Under the pieces are notes generated by a model. That model saw only the letters and a list, made by a program, of their open reading frames with translations, was not told where the DNA came from and ran no database searches. The translations under genes and the position numbers were made by a program. Of a stretch of DNA of 64,000 nt, positions 1-8,727 are shown one piece after another (the stretch's first letter is position 1; each line of letters begins with the position of its first letter). The DNA comes from Tychonema sp. LEGE 06208 (lineage in GTDB: Bacteria; Cyanobacteriota; Cyanobacteriia; Cyanobacteriales; Microcoleaceae): contig NZ_JADEWT010000003.1 of NCBI RefSeq assembly GCF_015207505.1, positions 1 to 64,000 on the forward strand, given 5' to 3'.

Positions 1-76
1 GCATAGGGCATAGGGTATAGGCCTCCGTGGGCATAGGGCATAGGGCATAGGGCATAGGGCATAGGGCATGGGGCAT
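1..76. repeat. heptanucleotide tandem repeat (GGGCATA)n
   Basis: A 7-base unit GGGCATA (written GCATAGG in the other phase) is repeated about nine times, with one interruption around 20-30. Short tandemly repeated heptamers are typical of intergenic regions in filamentous cyanobacteria. The repeat continues to the window edge, so its full length is unknown. Confidence 0.85.
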
Positions 77-118
77 ACCTCACTTTTTTGATAATCGCTA
101 TAGCGCGTCGCGTGAGAA

Positions 119-138
119 CCCCGGTCAATAAGCCGGGG
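119..138 (+). other. left-end subterminal hairpin of the IS200/IS605 element
   Basis: Six-base arms CCCCGG and CCGGGG are separated by an eight-base loop. In this family TnpA recognises such imperfect palindromes as single-stranded hairpins at each end. The role here is inferred from position and family. Confidence 0.6.
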
Positions 139-179
139 ATGAAACGCAGTTACAGCCTTAAGGCTGCCAGTATTTTATA

Positions 180-632
180 TTATTTGTTTCTTTGTTCTTC
201 TATATATTTGCTGACGGTTTCAGTGGACAGGTTCCCGACACTGCCAACAAAATAACTAGGAGTCCACAAAGTAGGCAATTTCAGCAATTCGGGAAACTCT
301 TTCCTCAAATAACTGGATGCCCTACCCTTAACTCTTTGCATGATGAAACTGGCGGAGTCTGTTGGCTTAATGTTAAGCAATCAATGGACACGATCCGGCA
401 CGATCTCTAAAGCAATAACTTTCCACCTGTTTTCGGTGACTACCTCAAAAATAATTTCTTGCAGCCGTTCTGCAATTTTGCCGACCAGAACGGCTTTACG
501 GCGTTTTGGGATAAAAACAAAGTGAATATTGATCGGCGAGACAGCGTTGCTCTCGTGCCAATACTCTAAATCTTTTTTTGACAAACTCGCCCTAAGACTA
601 TTGACTCCTTTAACAATGGGTGTATGATCCAC
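180..632 (-). pseudogene. tnpA: TnpA transposase (Y1-HUH, IS200/IS605), inactivated
   Basis: The reading frame from 632 down to 180 encodes a near full-length IS200-type Y1 transposase. It has the typical N-terminal block INIHFVFIPKRRKAVLVG and the C-terminal block FVGSVGNLSTETVSKYIEEQ with the nucleophile tyrosine. Two lesions are visible. The HUH metal-binding motif, normally DHVH, reads DRVH because the first histidine codon is CGT instead of CAT (390-392). An in-frame TGA at 381-383 follows immediately. Both halves are in the same frame, so this is a nonsense mutation and not a frameshift. The protein would lose both metal coordination and its catalytic tyrosine. The start (GTG at 632) is uncertain. 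It is divergent from the intact tnpB next to it. Confidence 0.9.
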
Positions 633-657
633 ATATTACATCAACAAAAAGAATTTT

Positions 658-1908
658 GTGTTTGGATGTCAACAAGTCTTGATTAAGCCTGACAAAAAGT
701 TAAAAGCAGTTCTAGAATATATTTGCCAAGAGTCAAACAAACTACACAACTGTGCTGTTTACTACGTTCGTCAAATATACTTTAAGTGTCATATTTTTGT
801 CCGCCCGTTTGACATAATCAACGAGTTAAAACGCAATCCTCATTACGGAGCTTTATGCGCTCAAGCGGCTCAACAGACTTGTGGTGCTGTCGGTGAGTCG
901 GTAAAATCTTTCAAAGGATTGATGAAATTGTTTCGCGAAGGAAAGCTTGAATCTAGACCGAAATTCCCAAATTACCGTACTCCTGGCGGGCTTCACTTAA
1001 TTGCCTACCCGAAACAGGCGCTTGGCAAAAAGTTGATTGATGGTCGAATTTCTATCCCTCTTGGACAAAAAGTCAAGGCTTGGTTCGGATTGAAGAACTT
1101 TCAAATTCAAATGCCTTCTAATCTGGATTATACCGACATCCGAGAAGTGAGAATTCTTCCTAGAAATGGCTGTTTTTATGCCGAATTTGTCTACAAGTTG
1201 GTCAGCATTCAAGTCAATACTGACGATCAAAAAGTTTTAGGTATCGATCGCGGTATTGATAATTGGCTAACCTGTATCAGCAATGCAAACACAAGTTTTA
1301 TTGTTGACGGAAAACATTTGAAGTCTTTAAATCAGTGGTACAACAAGCGAGTAGCTGCGTTGATGGATGGAAAGCCTAACGGATTTTGGTCGCATCAGTT
1401 GGCACGTTTAACCGAAAAACGCAATCGTCAAATGCGTGATGCGGTAAATAAGGCGGCTAAAATAGTTATTAATCACTGCCTAGAAAACCAAATTGGTACT
1501 GTTGTTTTTGGTTGGAATAAGGGTCAGAAAAATAGCGTAAATATGGGATTAAAAACTAATCAAAAATTCGTACAAATTCCTACTGGTAGATTGAAAACTA
1601 GAATCTCTCAGCTCTGCGAAAAATATGGAATTAGATTCATCGAAACAGAGGAAAGCTACACATCAAAAGCTTCATTTGTTGACAGTGACTTCCTGCCTGC
1701 AATCGGTGCAAAACCCGATGGGTGGAAAGAGTCTGGTAGAGGAATTAAGCGTGGACTGTATCGAACTAATTTACAAAATTGGTACATTAATGCAGACTGT
1801 AACGCAGCGGGCAACATCATACGAAAAGTAGCAACAATGCTAGGTCTTGACCTTAGTGGAGTTGGTAGAGGTGCCTTGACAGCGCCCTTAAGAATTGCCG
1901 TTTGGTAG
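658..1908 (+). CDS. tnpB: TnpB-family RNA-guided nuclease, variant RuvC without zinc finger
   Basis: This 416-residue protein belongs to the TnpB family, ancestral to Cas12 nucleases. Family members cut DNA using an omega RNA made from the element's right end. RuvC-I is GIDRG (Asp197) and RuvC-III is INADCNAAGNI (Asp380). The canonical RuvC-II glutamate (usually in V-x-E-D-L) is absent: the equivalent strand reads TVVFGWNKGQ around residue 285. A conserved block with glutamates, ETEESYTSKASF (329-340), follows and may supply the missing acid, as described for TnpB groups with rearranged catalytic sites. The four-cysteine zinc finger of ordinary TnpB is also missing. The start is a GTG at 658 without a clear ribosome binding site. 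The ORF is otherwise intact, unlike the neighbouring tnpA. Confidence 0.88.
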   Translation: MFGCQQVLIKPDKKLKAVLEYICQESNKLHNCAVYYVRQIYFKCHIFVRPFDIINELKRNPHYGALCAQAAQQTCGAVGESVKSFKGLMKLFREGKLESRPKFPNYRTPGGLHLIAYPKQALGKKLIDGRISIPLGQKVKAWFGLKNFQIQMPSNLDYTDIREVRILPRNGCFYAEFVYKLVSIQVNTDDQKVLGIDRGIDNWLTCISNANTSFIVDGKHLKSLNQWYNKRVAALMDGKPNGFWSHQLARLTEKRNRQMRDAVNKAAKIVINHCLENQIGTVVFGWNKGQKNSVNMGLKTNQKFVQIPTGRLKTRISQLCEKYGIRFIETEESYTSKASFVDSDFLPAIGAKPDGWKESGRGIKRGLYRTNLQNWYINADCNAAGNIIRKVATMLGLDLSGVGRGALTAPLRIAVW

Positions 1909-1920
1909 TTTTTTAAGAAT

Positions 1921-1949
1921 CCCCGTCGCTTTAGCGCGGGGAGTGTCAA
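1921..1949 (+). other. right-end hairpin of the IS200/IS605 element, likely omega RNA scaffold end
   Basis: A hairpin with CCCCG/CGGGG arms (1921-1941) is followed by GAGTGTCAA. In TnpB elements the omega RNA covers the 3' end of tnpB and this right end, and the guide is the flanking DNA, here starting with TAATTAAAAAG. This assignment rests on family knowledge and position. Confidence 0.55.
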
Positions 1950-1997
1950 TAATTAAAAAGATATACTATAAAAAATTGCTACAAAGCGCCAGAAATT

Positions 1998-4900
1998 ATG
2001 CATCCCCACCTCCAGCGCCAACTCGAACAACTCGGTTTAGCCGGCGAGTCCCCTCCCAACGCACAGCAGTGGCAGCTATTTTTAGAGCAGGTAAGTTGTA
2101 GCTATGACGAAACTCAGAGTCAGCAAGAACAGGTGGCTTTGCAGGATGCGTCCCCCTCGCCCCAGTCCCCCCCAGATTCTCCAACAGCTTCAGAATTCGA
2201 TCGGCTGCGATCGACTTTCAACAGTTTGGGCGCGGGATTGTGTATCCTCGATCGAAACGGGTTTTTCCTCTCCTGGAATCCCGAAGCCGAACGCTTGCTG
2301 GGGTGGCGGGAGTCAGAACTTAGGCGTGTTTCCCTGCTGTCTCGCATCAACAGCAACCAAAACAAGGGCCAAAAACCCCAAGTTTTGACGGCCGGGAAAC
2401 AGTCAGCAAGCAAAAGCGAACATGAACCGATCGCACCTACACTATCTTTACAACAGGCGATCGCCCAACGTCAACCTTGTAGTAATTGGGACGACGAATT
2501 TCTGTGCAGCGACGGCAAAAAATTACCAGTTTCCTATTTTTTCAATCCCGGAATGGACGGGAGCGAAATATCAGTATTGGTGTTTTTTGACATGACAGAA
2601 CACAGGCGATCGCTCTCGATGCTGCAAGCAGTTATAGAATCTACAGATGCCGGAATTCTCGCCGTTGACAGCAACGGCAATATATGCAATTTTAATCATA
2701 AAATTATCGAAATGTGGGGCTTGTCTCAAGCAGCAGGAAAGTTGAGCCAGTCGGCGCTAGGTAAGGTCAAAAGCTCTGTCGCAACATGGTTTACCTTCGC
2801 AGCACGCCAATTAAAAAAATCCCCAAATATTCTTCAAAATCTCATAGAACTGTCGGCAAATCCAGAGGCTCAAATCAGCCAATTATTAGAACTTAAAGAC
2901 GGAAAAATCCTCGAATTAAATTCGCTACCCTCAAAAGTCGGAGCAAACACAGCCGGCAGAGTCTGGAGCTTTCGAGACGTTACCGATCGCCAAAAAGTAG
3001 AACGCTCTTTGCAGCATCGAGTAGAATTAAATCAGTTGATTGCCAGTTTGTCAATCAATTTCATCAGCCAGCCAAGCTCGGAAACTGGTAAATTTATCGA
3101 TCGCACTCTCGAAGCAATCGCCCGATTCACCGGATTTGACCGCAGTTACATCTACCTGTTATCAGCAGACCAAACCAGCGCCGAAAAAACCTACGAGTGG
3201 TGTAGCGACGGCATTTTGGAAATAGAAGAAGACAGCAGCCGCCAACAAATAGACATCGCCAGAATTCCTTGGATTGCCCAAAAGCTCGATCGCGCCGAAG
3301 ACCTCCACATCACAGAAATCGACTCCCTCCCTCCCCCCGTTCAGACTGAAATTGCCTACTTTCAAGGCAAGAATTTACCAGAAATCCTGACCGAGTTCCC
3401 ATCCCAAACAACCGAAAAAGTAGCAACCTCCTCAACAAATGCGATCGGACATTCCCCAGAAACACAATTAAATACACCTCAAAAAAATCTACAATCCCTG
3501 ATAATTATTCCCCTAACTTGTAGTGAAAACCTAATAGGATTTCTCGGATTCGAGAGCTTCCAACCCGCAACAGGTCGATCGACCGAAATATTAACTCCTC
3601 TAAAAATGGTAGGGGAAATGCTCGCCAATGCCCTAGAACGCCAGCGGGCAGAACTAGCCTTGCAGCAAGAGAAATCAAGCTACCGCAGCATCTTTGAAAA
3701 CGCAGTCGAAGGCATATTTCAAACCACCCCCCAGGGGCGATTCCTCAAGGCAAACCCCGCACTAGCCGAGATTTACGGCTACGAAACAGTTGAGCAAATG
3801 TTCGCCGAACTCGCAAACCTCAACCGCCACATTTACCTAAACCCCAACCAGCGCGCCGAATTTATGGCGCAATTGAACTCCGGCCGCCAAGTCTCAAAAT
3901 TTGAATCGCAAATATACCGCCGAGACGGCACCACAATCTGGATTTCGGAAAACGCCCGCAGCATCTGCGACGAAAGCGGCCAGGTTTTGTACTACGAAGG
4001 CACAGTCGAAGACATTACCGATCGCAAACAGGCAGAATCCGCCATGCAGTCGGCCCTAGAAGCAGCAGAATCGGCAAACCGGGCAAAAAGCACATTTCTC
4101 GCCAACATGAGCCACGAACTGCGAACGCCCCTCAATGCCATCATCGGCTACAGCGAAATGCTCAAGGAAGAAGCCGAAGAATTGGGTGCCGGCGAATCCG
4201 TCTCTGACCTCGAAAAAATCCGCAGCGCCGGCAAACACCTGCTTTCCCTGATCGACGACATCCTAGATATATCGAAAATAGAAGCAGGTCGAATGGATCT
4301 CTACTTAGAAACCTTCGACATCCATACCTTAATTGAAAGCGCTGTCGCCACGGCCAAGCCGCTAATCGAGAAAAATGGCAACATCCTAGAAGTGTACTGT
4401 CGCGACAATCTCCACACGATGCACGCCGACATGACCAAAGTCCGGCAGGTGCTGCTGAACCTGCTGAGCAACGCTGCCAAGTTTACTAAAAATGGGAAAA
4501 TTGCGATCGCAGTCGAAAGCATTAAAAATGAACAATTAAGAATGCAAAATCAAGAGGAATCTTCCCAAATTTTAATTGCCAACTCCGAATTTATCAGTTT
4601 CCGCGTCACCGACACCGGCATCGGCATGACAACAGACCAATTGCAGCGAGTTTTCCAACCTTTCACCCAAGCAGATGCCTCAACTACCCGCAAGTACGGC
4701 GGCACGGGTTTGGGGCTAGCTATCAGCCAGCGCTTCTGTCAGATGATGGGCGGCAGCATTGAGGCCTGCAGCACCTTGGGCGCAGGCACCACTTTCACCG
4801 TACTTTTGCCCAGCGCCATCCAACAGCCGTCCGTTCCCAGCCCAACCCGCGACAGCACTAAAACGGAGGACGCACCCGCTGTCGGCACGGTGCTGGTAGT

Positions 4901-5678
4901 TGACGATGACCCCATCTCCCAGGATTTGATCCAGCGCGCCCTGGCCCGCCAAGGACTGCACATAGAAGTCGCCGGCGGTGGCGAGGAAGCTCTCAGGCTG
5001 GCCGAGAAACTGCGGCCAGATGCGATTACCCTGGATGTGATGATGCCGGGAATGGACGGCTGGGCGGTGCTTTCGGCGCTGAAGGCAGATCCAGAGCTTG
5101 CCGAGATTCCCGTAATCCTGCTATCCTTTGTGGGCAACAAAAGCCTCGGCTTTGCGTTGGGCGCTTCGGACTACCTCACCAAACCGGTGGACGGCAAACG
5201 GCTGGCTGCTTTGTTGAATAAGTACCGACGCGATCGAGACGGCGTTGTGGCTAAAAGTTTGCCCTGTCAGATATTGATTGTGGAAGATGACGGTGCCACT
5301 CGCAACATACTGCGGCGCATACTAGAAAAACAAGGTTGGGCCGTGGCGGAAGCTGACAGCGGACAGGCGGCTCTCGAACAGCTAGAACTTGCTCGCCCGC
5401 ACCTGATTTTGCTGGATTTGATGCTGCCAGAAATGGATGGTTTTGAATTGATCGCCGAACTTCGCAAGTCGCATTCTGAAGATCCTATACCGATCGTCGT
5501 TATTACTGCTAAAGACCTGACTACCGCCGAAAGGGAGCAGCTAAACGGCTATGTCGATCGGGTTTTACAAAAGGGAGTCTACAGTTGCGATACTTTGCTG
5601 CGCGATGTTCGCTCTATAGTAAATGAAAGGCTCGATCGCAGGTACGACTCGAAAGGCAAGGAGAACACCAATGGCTAA
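1998..5678 (+). CDS. hybrid sensor histidine kinase: PAS-PAS-GAF-PAS-HisKA-HATPase-REC-REC
   Basis: A 1226-residue soluble hybrid kinase with no membrane segment. Domains in order: PAS near 66-180 and 208-330, GAF 340-560, PAS 570-690, HisKA with phospho-acceptor His706 in [11 protein letters not shown], HATPase with DTGIGM and GGTGLGLAI, then two receivers with phospho-aspartates at Asp1013 ([10 protein letters not shown]) and Asp1140 ([10 protein letters not shown]). A short hydrophilic insert ([12 protein letters not shown]) interrupts the ATPase domain and resembles an in-frame AT-rich repeat. The ATG at 1998 has no clear Shine-Dalgarno. A TATACT box at 1962-1967 lies between the IS right end and the gene and may be its -10 element. 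The stop overlaps the next gene by 8 bases, so the three signalling genes here probably form one operon. Confidence 0.93.
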   Translation: MHPHLQRQLEQLGLAGESPPNAQQWQLFLEQVSCSYDETQSQQEQVALQDASPSPQSPPDSPTASEFDRLRSTFNSLGAGLCILDRNGFFLSWNPEAERLLGWRESELRRVSLLSRINSNQNKGQKPQVLTAGKQSASKSEHEPIAPTLSLQQAIAQRQPCSNWDDEFLCSDGKKLPVSYFFNPGMDGSEISVLVFFDMTEHRRSLSMLQAVIESTDAGILAVDSNGNICNFNHKIIEMWGLSQAAGKLSQSALGKVKSSVATWFTFAARQLKKSPNILQNLIELSANPEAQISQLLELKDGKILELNSLPSKVGANTAGRVWSFRDVTDRQKVERSLQHRVELNQLIASLSINFISQPSSETGKFIDRTLEAIARFTGFDRSYIYLLSADQTSAEKTYEWCSDGILEIEEDSSRQQIDIARIPWIAQKLDRAEDLHITEIDSLPPPVQTEIAYFQGKNLPEILTEFPSQTTEKVATSSTNAIGHSPETQLNTPQKNLQSLIIIPLTCSENLIGFLGFESFQPATGRSTEILTPLKMVGEMLANALERQRAELALQQEKSSYRSIFENAVEGIFQTTPQGRFLKANPALAEIYGYETVEQMFAELANLNRHIYLNPNQRAEFMAQLNSGRQVSKFESQIYRRDGTTIWISENARSICDESGQVLYYEGTVEDITDRKQAESAMQSALEAAESANRAKSTFLANMSHELRTPLNAIIGYSEMLKEEAEELGAGESVSDLEKIRSAGKHLLSLIDDILDISKIEAGRMDLYLETFDIHTLIESAVATAKPLIEKNGNILEVYCRDNLHTMHADMTKVRQVLLNLLSNAAKFTKNGKIAIAVESIKNEQLRMQNQEESSQILIANSEFISFRVTDTGIGMTTDQLQRVFQPFTQADASTTRKYGGTGLGLAISQRFCQMMGGSIEACSTLGAGTTFTVLLPSAIQQPSVPSPTRDSTKTEDAPAVGTVLVVDDDPISQDLIQRALARQGLHIEVAGGGEEALRLAEKLRPDAITLDVMMPGMDGWAVLSALKADPELAEIPVILLSFVGNKSLGFALGASDYLTKPVDGKRLAALLNKYRRDRDGVVAKSLPCQILIVEDDGATRNILRRILEKQGWAVAEADSGQAALEQLELARPHLILLDLMLPEMDGFELIAELRKSHSEDPIPIVVITAKDLTTAEREQLNGYVDRVLQKGVYSCDTLLRDVRSIVNERLDRRYDSKGKENTNG

Positions 5679-6045
5679 AATCCTGTTGGTCGAAGACAAC
5701 GAAATGAATAGAGATATGCTGTCTAGGCGTCTGGCCCGCAAGGGACACGAGGTCTTTATTGCTGTGGACGGTGCCGAGGGAGTGTCGATGGCGATGGCGA
5801 AAGTACCGGATTTGATTCTAATGGATATGAGTCTGCCAGTGCTCGACGGGTGGCAAGCAACCCAGCAAATTAAGGCGGCCCCAGAAACTCAGACAATTCC
5901 GGTGATTGCGCTGACGGCTCACGCCATGGCGGGCGATCGTGAAAAGTGTCTCGCGGCCGGCTGCGACGACTACGACACCAAACCAGTGGAGTTTCCCCGA
6001 CTCTTGAGCAAGATTGAAACGCTTCTGAAAGAGGCCATGAAATGA
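5671..6045 (+). CDS. single-domain response regulator (CheY-like receiver)
   Basis: A 124-residue stand-alone receiver with the acidic pocket VEDN near the N-terminus, phospho-acceptor Asp52 in LILMDMSLPVLDGW, the switch Thr in IALTAHAM, and the conserved lysine in DTKPV. It has no output domain. The start at 5671 is chosen because AAGGAG lies 6-8 bases upstream and the protein then begins directly at the first receiver strand. A longer frame from 5623 would extend into the kinase gene. It overlaps the upstream kinase by 8 bases and the downstream cyclase by 4 (ATGA), so it is probably a phosphate shuttle between the hybrid kinase and the cyclase (inference). Confidence 0.93.
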   Translation: MAKILLVEDNEMNRDMLSRRLARKGHEVFIAVDGAEGVSMAMAKVPDLILMDMSLPVLDGWQATQQIKAAPETQTIPVIALTAHAMAGDREKCLAAGCDDYDTKPVEFPRLLSKIETLLKEAMK

Positions 6046-7100
6046 AAGGTGATGAGGGCAATGTACTGGTTGTTGACGACAATGAGGTGAACCGCGATTT
6101 GCTGGCTCGCCGACTTCAGCGTCAAGGCCACGCAGTGACTGTTGCTGAGGATGGTCTCCAAGCTCTGGAAATGATGCGTAGCGAGCCTTTTGATTTAGTT
6201 TTGCTAGACATTATGATGCCGCAAATGAACGGCTATCAGGTGCTGGAAAATCTCAAGGCTGACGAGAATTTGCGCCACATCCCGGTGATTATGATTTCGG
6301 CGGTGGACGATATCGACAGTATTGTGCGCTGTATTGAGTTGGGGGCGGAGGATTATCTTTCTAAACCTTTCAATCCGGTATTGCTCAAGGCTCGGATTAG
6401 TGCTTGTCTGGAAAAGAAGCGGCTGCGCGATAAGGAGCAAACTTATTTGCGGGAGTTGGCACAGGAAAAGGAAAAGTCGGAACGTTTGCTGTTAAATATT
6501 TTACCAGCTCCGATCGCCCAGCGCCTCAAAGAAGGGGAAAGCACGATCGCCGACAGTTTTGCTGAGGTAACAGTCATGTTTGCCGATTTGGTCGGTTTTA
6601 CGAAGCTTTCGGCTCATTTGTCGCCGGCCCAGTTGGTAGAGTTGCTCAACGAGATTTTTTCAGCTTTTGACGAGTTGGCCGATCGCTACGGGCTTGAGAA
6701 AATTAAGACGATCGGGGATGCTTATATGGTGGTTGGCGGTTTGCCTAAACCGAGCGACAACCACGCCGAAAGCATTGCCGAAATGGCGATCGACATTCAA
6801 GCAGCCATCGCTAAGATGCAAACCAAGGGAGGTCAGCCGCTCAGCATCCGCATCGGCATCAACACGGGCCCGGTGGAAGCTGGGGTAATCGGTACTAAAA
6901 AATTTACTTATGATTTGTGGGGAGACACGGTAAATACAGCTTCGCGGATGGAATCTCAAGGGGTACCGGGCGGCATTCAGGTGACAGTTGCTACCTACGA
7001 ACGCCTGCAGGACAAGTACGTTTTCCAAGAGCGCGGCGTGATTCCAGTGAAGGGTAAAGGCGATATGATGACTTATTTGCTTGTGGGCCGAAAGGCTTAA
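6042..7100 (+). CDS. receiver-class III adenylate cyclase
   Basis: A 352-residue protein with an N-terminal receiver (Asp56 in LVLLDIMMPQMNGY, lysine in LSKPF) joined by a coiled-coil helix (about 125-165) to a class III nucleotidyl cyclase domain (about 170-350). The two metal-binding aspartates are in VMFADLVGFT and KTIGDAYM. The purine-specifying pair looks like adenylate cyclase: Lys in EKIKTIGD and Asp in YDLWGDTVN. The transition-state residues are in NTASRME. It should make cAMP under control of phosphorylation. The ATGA start-stop overlap with the upstream receiver argues for translational coupling. The match to ATP over GTP is read from family motifs only. Confidence 0.92.
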   Translation: MKGDEGNVLVVDDNEVNRDLLARRLQRQGHAVTVAEDGLQALEMMRSEPFDLVLLDIMMPQMNGYQVLENLKADENLRHIPVIMISAVDDIDSIVRCIELGAEDYLSKPFNPVLLKARISACLEKKRLRDKEQTYLRELAQEKEKSERLLLNILPAPIAQRLKEGESTIADSFAEVTVMFADLVGFTKLSAHLSPAQLVELLNEIFSAFDELADRYGLEKIKTIGDAYMVVGGLPKPSDNHAESIAEMAIDIQAAIAKMQTKGGQPLSIRIGINTGPVEAGVIGTKKFTYDLWGDTVNTASRMESQGVPGGIQVTVATYERLQDKYVFQERGVIPVKGKGDMMTYLLVGRKA

Positions 7101-7184
7101 TTGGTCATTAGTCATTAGTCATTGGTCATTGGTCATTGGTCATTGGTTATTGGTTATTGGTTATTGGTTATTGGTTATTGGTTA
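7101..7184. repeat. heptanucleotide tandem repeat (TTGGTCA / TTGGTTA)n
   Basis: About twelve 7-base units follow the cyclase stop codon directly. The unit drifts from GGTCATT to GGTTATT along the array, suggesting two rounds of local expansion. Confidence 0.85.
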
Positions 7185-7257
7185 CTTGCTACGAATTCCC
7201 AATCCCTCCACAACGCTAGAGCCCACTTCTCAATTCCCAATAACAACTAACAAATAA

Positions 7258-7325
7258 CAGTCAACAGTCAACAGTCAACACTCAACTGCCAACAGTCAAC
7301 AGTCAACAGTCAACAGTCAACAATT
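7258..7325. repeat. heptanucleotide tandem repeat (CAACAGT)n
   Basis: About nine units of CAACAGT, with minor variants, end 14 bases before the ycf51-like gene. The unit differs from the neighbouring array at 7101-7184. About 70 bases of unique sequence separate the two arrays. Confidence 0.85.
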
Positions 7326-7338
7326 AGATAATTCTCAA

Positions 7339-7857
7339 ATGAACGTAAATTCTAACCTATTAATGTATGCCCAATGGGCAGGAATTCTGACAGCGGCTTT
7401 GTTTGTTTTAACGATCGTAGCATTTATATTCAAATGGGGTTTTCGCTTCCGTTTGGTCGGAGTGACTAGCTTTATGGCCGTAATTGCTGCGAGTATATTT
7501 GGTCTTGGTTTGGGACTGTTTGCGCGCACGGAAATTCCCGGCGCGGTGCGCTATTCTTTAGTTTACGATACTGGCGGCGCTCAAACAGTTGTTACGGTGC
7601 CGCCTTCGATTACTGAATCGGAGTTAGAAGCAACGATGCAGCAAGCGGCGGCGGATTTGTACTCTCCAGGGCGTTCTGGACGCGGAAGAGACTACATGAC
7701 TATCCGCGTTCGGACGATCGTACATCCAGAGCCGGGGCTGTCGCAGCCGCTGTTTTTGGGCGAGGTGAGGCGATCGCTCGCGACTCGATATGATGACAAA
7801 ATGGCGATCGACATCTACCCCGAAAAAGTTGCTATTCTGAAAAAGTATCAAGCCTAA
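7339..7857 (+). CDS. ycf51: Ycf51 family membrane protein (DUF2518)
   Basis: A 172-residue protein with two N-terminal membrane helices (about 12-32 and 40-62), then a soluble domain containing the family-typical block RTEIPGAVRYSLVYDTGGAQ and the stretch PPSITESELEATMQQAA. This matches Ycf51, a conserved protein of cyanobacteria and some plastids with no established biochemical role. Length and architecture are those of the family. The gene stands alone between repeat arrays. Assignment is from remembered family features and cannot be confirmed by a search here. Confidence 0.82.
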   Translation: MNVNSNLLMYAQWAGILTAALFVLTIVAFIFKWGFRFRLVGVTSFMAVIAASIFGLGLGLFARTEIPGAVRYSLVYDTGGAQTVVTVPPSITESELEATMQQAAADLYSPGRSGRGRDYMTIRVRTIVHPEPGLSQPLFLGEVRRSLATRYDDKMAIDIYPEKVAILKKYQA

Positions 7858-7870
7858 AAATCAATTATTC

Positions 7871-7923
7871 GGCGATTGAAATCGCGTCTAAACAAACAAA
7901 GTCAGCGCAACGCGAGACTAAGA
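7871..7923. repeat. dispersed palindromic repeat, copy 1 (GGCGATTGAAATCGC type)
   Basis: GGCGATTGAAATCGC, then CAAA-rich sequence, then a GACTAAGA end. A second copy with the same head and tail is at 8631-8681. The head is itself a small inverted repeat (GCGATT/AATCGC). Confidence 0.7.
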
Positions 7924-7931
7924 AACTACTT

Positions 7932-7976
7932 GTTACCAGGCTCTGCCTGGTAACGCAGATCCAGAGGCTCTGCCTC
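7932..7976. repeat. double hairpin repeat
   Basis: Two adjacent hairpins: GTTACCAGG-CTCTG-CCTGGTAAC (7932-7954) and GAGGC-TCT-GCCTC (7964-7976). No T-run follows, so this is more likely a mobile palindromic repeat than an intrinsic terminator. Confidence 0.7.
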
Positions 7977-8000
7977 CAATTTTAGGGATAATTTAAAAAA

Positions 8001-8603
8001 ATGATTGCAATCACGAAACAAAAATTAAAATTTAACGAATTTATTACAATTTGCCCGGAAGATGGTGTTTATGAATTGGTGAACGGAGAAATTGTCAAAA
8101 TGGCAACTACCAGAAATCACGATGATGTTGCTGAATTTGCAGATAGACAGTTTTATCAAGAGTGCGATCGGCTAAAACTCAACTATGTAGTAAAACGAGG
8201 CATCACGATCCAAACTACCACAAAAGAAGGTATAGAGCAAGGACGAGTGCCTGATGTCAGTGTTATCGATCGCACTTTGTGGCGTGCCGAACGCAAATCC
8301 TATACCGCACTCGAATCGCCGATTCAGTTAGCTGTGGAGGTAGTATCAACTAATTGGGAAGATGATTATGTTGACAAGCTAGATGAATACGAACGCTTGG
8401 GCATTGCTGAATACTGGATTATTGATTATTTAGCCATTGGCAAAAGAGAGTATTTGGGAAATCCGAAAATTCCGACGGTATTTGTGTTTTCGCTAAATGC
8501 TCAAGGGAAATATCAGCGTACTCAGTTTAGAGGTGACGAACAAATTGTTTCGCCCACTTTTCCAGAATTAGTGCTGACTGCCGATCGGGTATTGTCAGCT
8601 TAG
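8001..8603 (+). CDS. Uma2 family endonuclease-like protein (DUF820)
   Basis: A 200-residue protein of the Uma2/DUF820 family, a PD-(D/E)xK-fold group greatly expanded in cyanobacteria. Visible family marks are the N-terminal YELVNGEIVKM, the PDVSVID block, and AVEVVSTNWEDDYVDKLDEY followed by GIAEYWIID, which carry the expected acidic and lysine active-site residues. No biological target is known for most members. It stands alone between two copies of a dispersed repeat and has no partner gene. Full family length and no lesions. Confidence 0.88.
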   Translation: MIAITKQKLKFNEFITICPEDGVYELVNGEIVKMATTRNHDDVAEFADRQFYQECDRLKLNYVVKRGITIQTTTKEGIEQGRVPDVSVIDRTLWRAERKSYTALESPIQLAVEVVSTNWEDDYVDKLDEYERLGIAEYWIIDYLAIGKREYLGNPKIPTVFVFSLNAQGKYQRTQFRGDEQIVSPTFPELVLTADRVLSA

Positions 8604-8630
8604 TTGTGTTAGTTATTCCCTGGATTGTTT

Positions 8631-8681
8631 GGCGATTGAAATCGCTTCACCTCAAACGAAGTCCGCCTGCGCGGACTAAGA
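8631..8681. repeat. dispersed palindromic repeat, copy 2
   Basis: Same head (GGCGATTGAAATCGC) and tail (GGACTAAGA) as the copy at 7871. It contains a clean hairpin, GTCCGC-CTGC-GCGGAC, at 8661-8676. The pair flanks the Uma2-family gene. Confidence 0.7.
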
Positions 8682-8727
8682 CAGCCAACAAACAAAGACT
8701 TTAAAATTATCAAAAAACTATCTAATT

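Larger units (their letters stand above)
115..1952 (+). mobile_element. IS200/IS605-family element with degenerate tnpA and intact tnpB
   Basis: A divergent tnpA (minus strand) and tnpB (plus strand) lie between two subterminal hairpins, the arrangement of IS605-type elements. The left-end hairpin is CCCCGG-(8 nt)-CCGGGG at 119-138. The right-end hairpin, CCCCG...CGGGG, is at 1921-1941, followed by GAGTGTCAA. The third tnpB element of this window ends with the same GAGTGTCAA (36379-36387), which supports placing the right end near 1949. Exact ends are inferred. The element cannot transpose on its own because tnpA is destroyed. Its right end lies about 48 bases from the start of the downstream histidine kinase. 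Confidence 0.8.
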
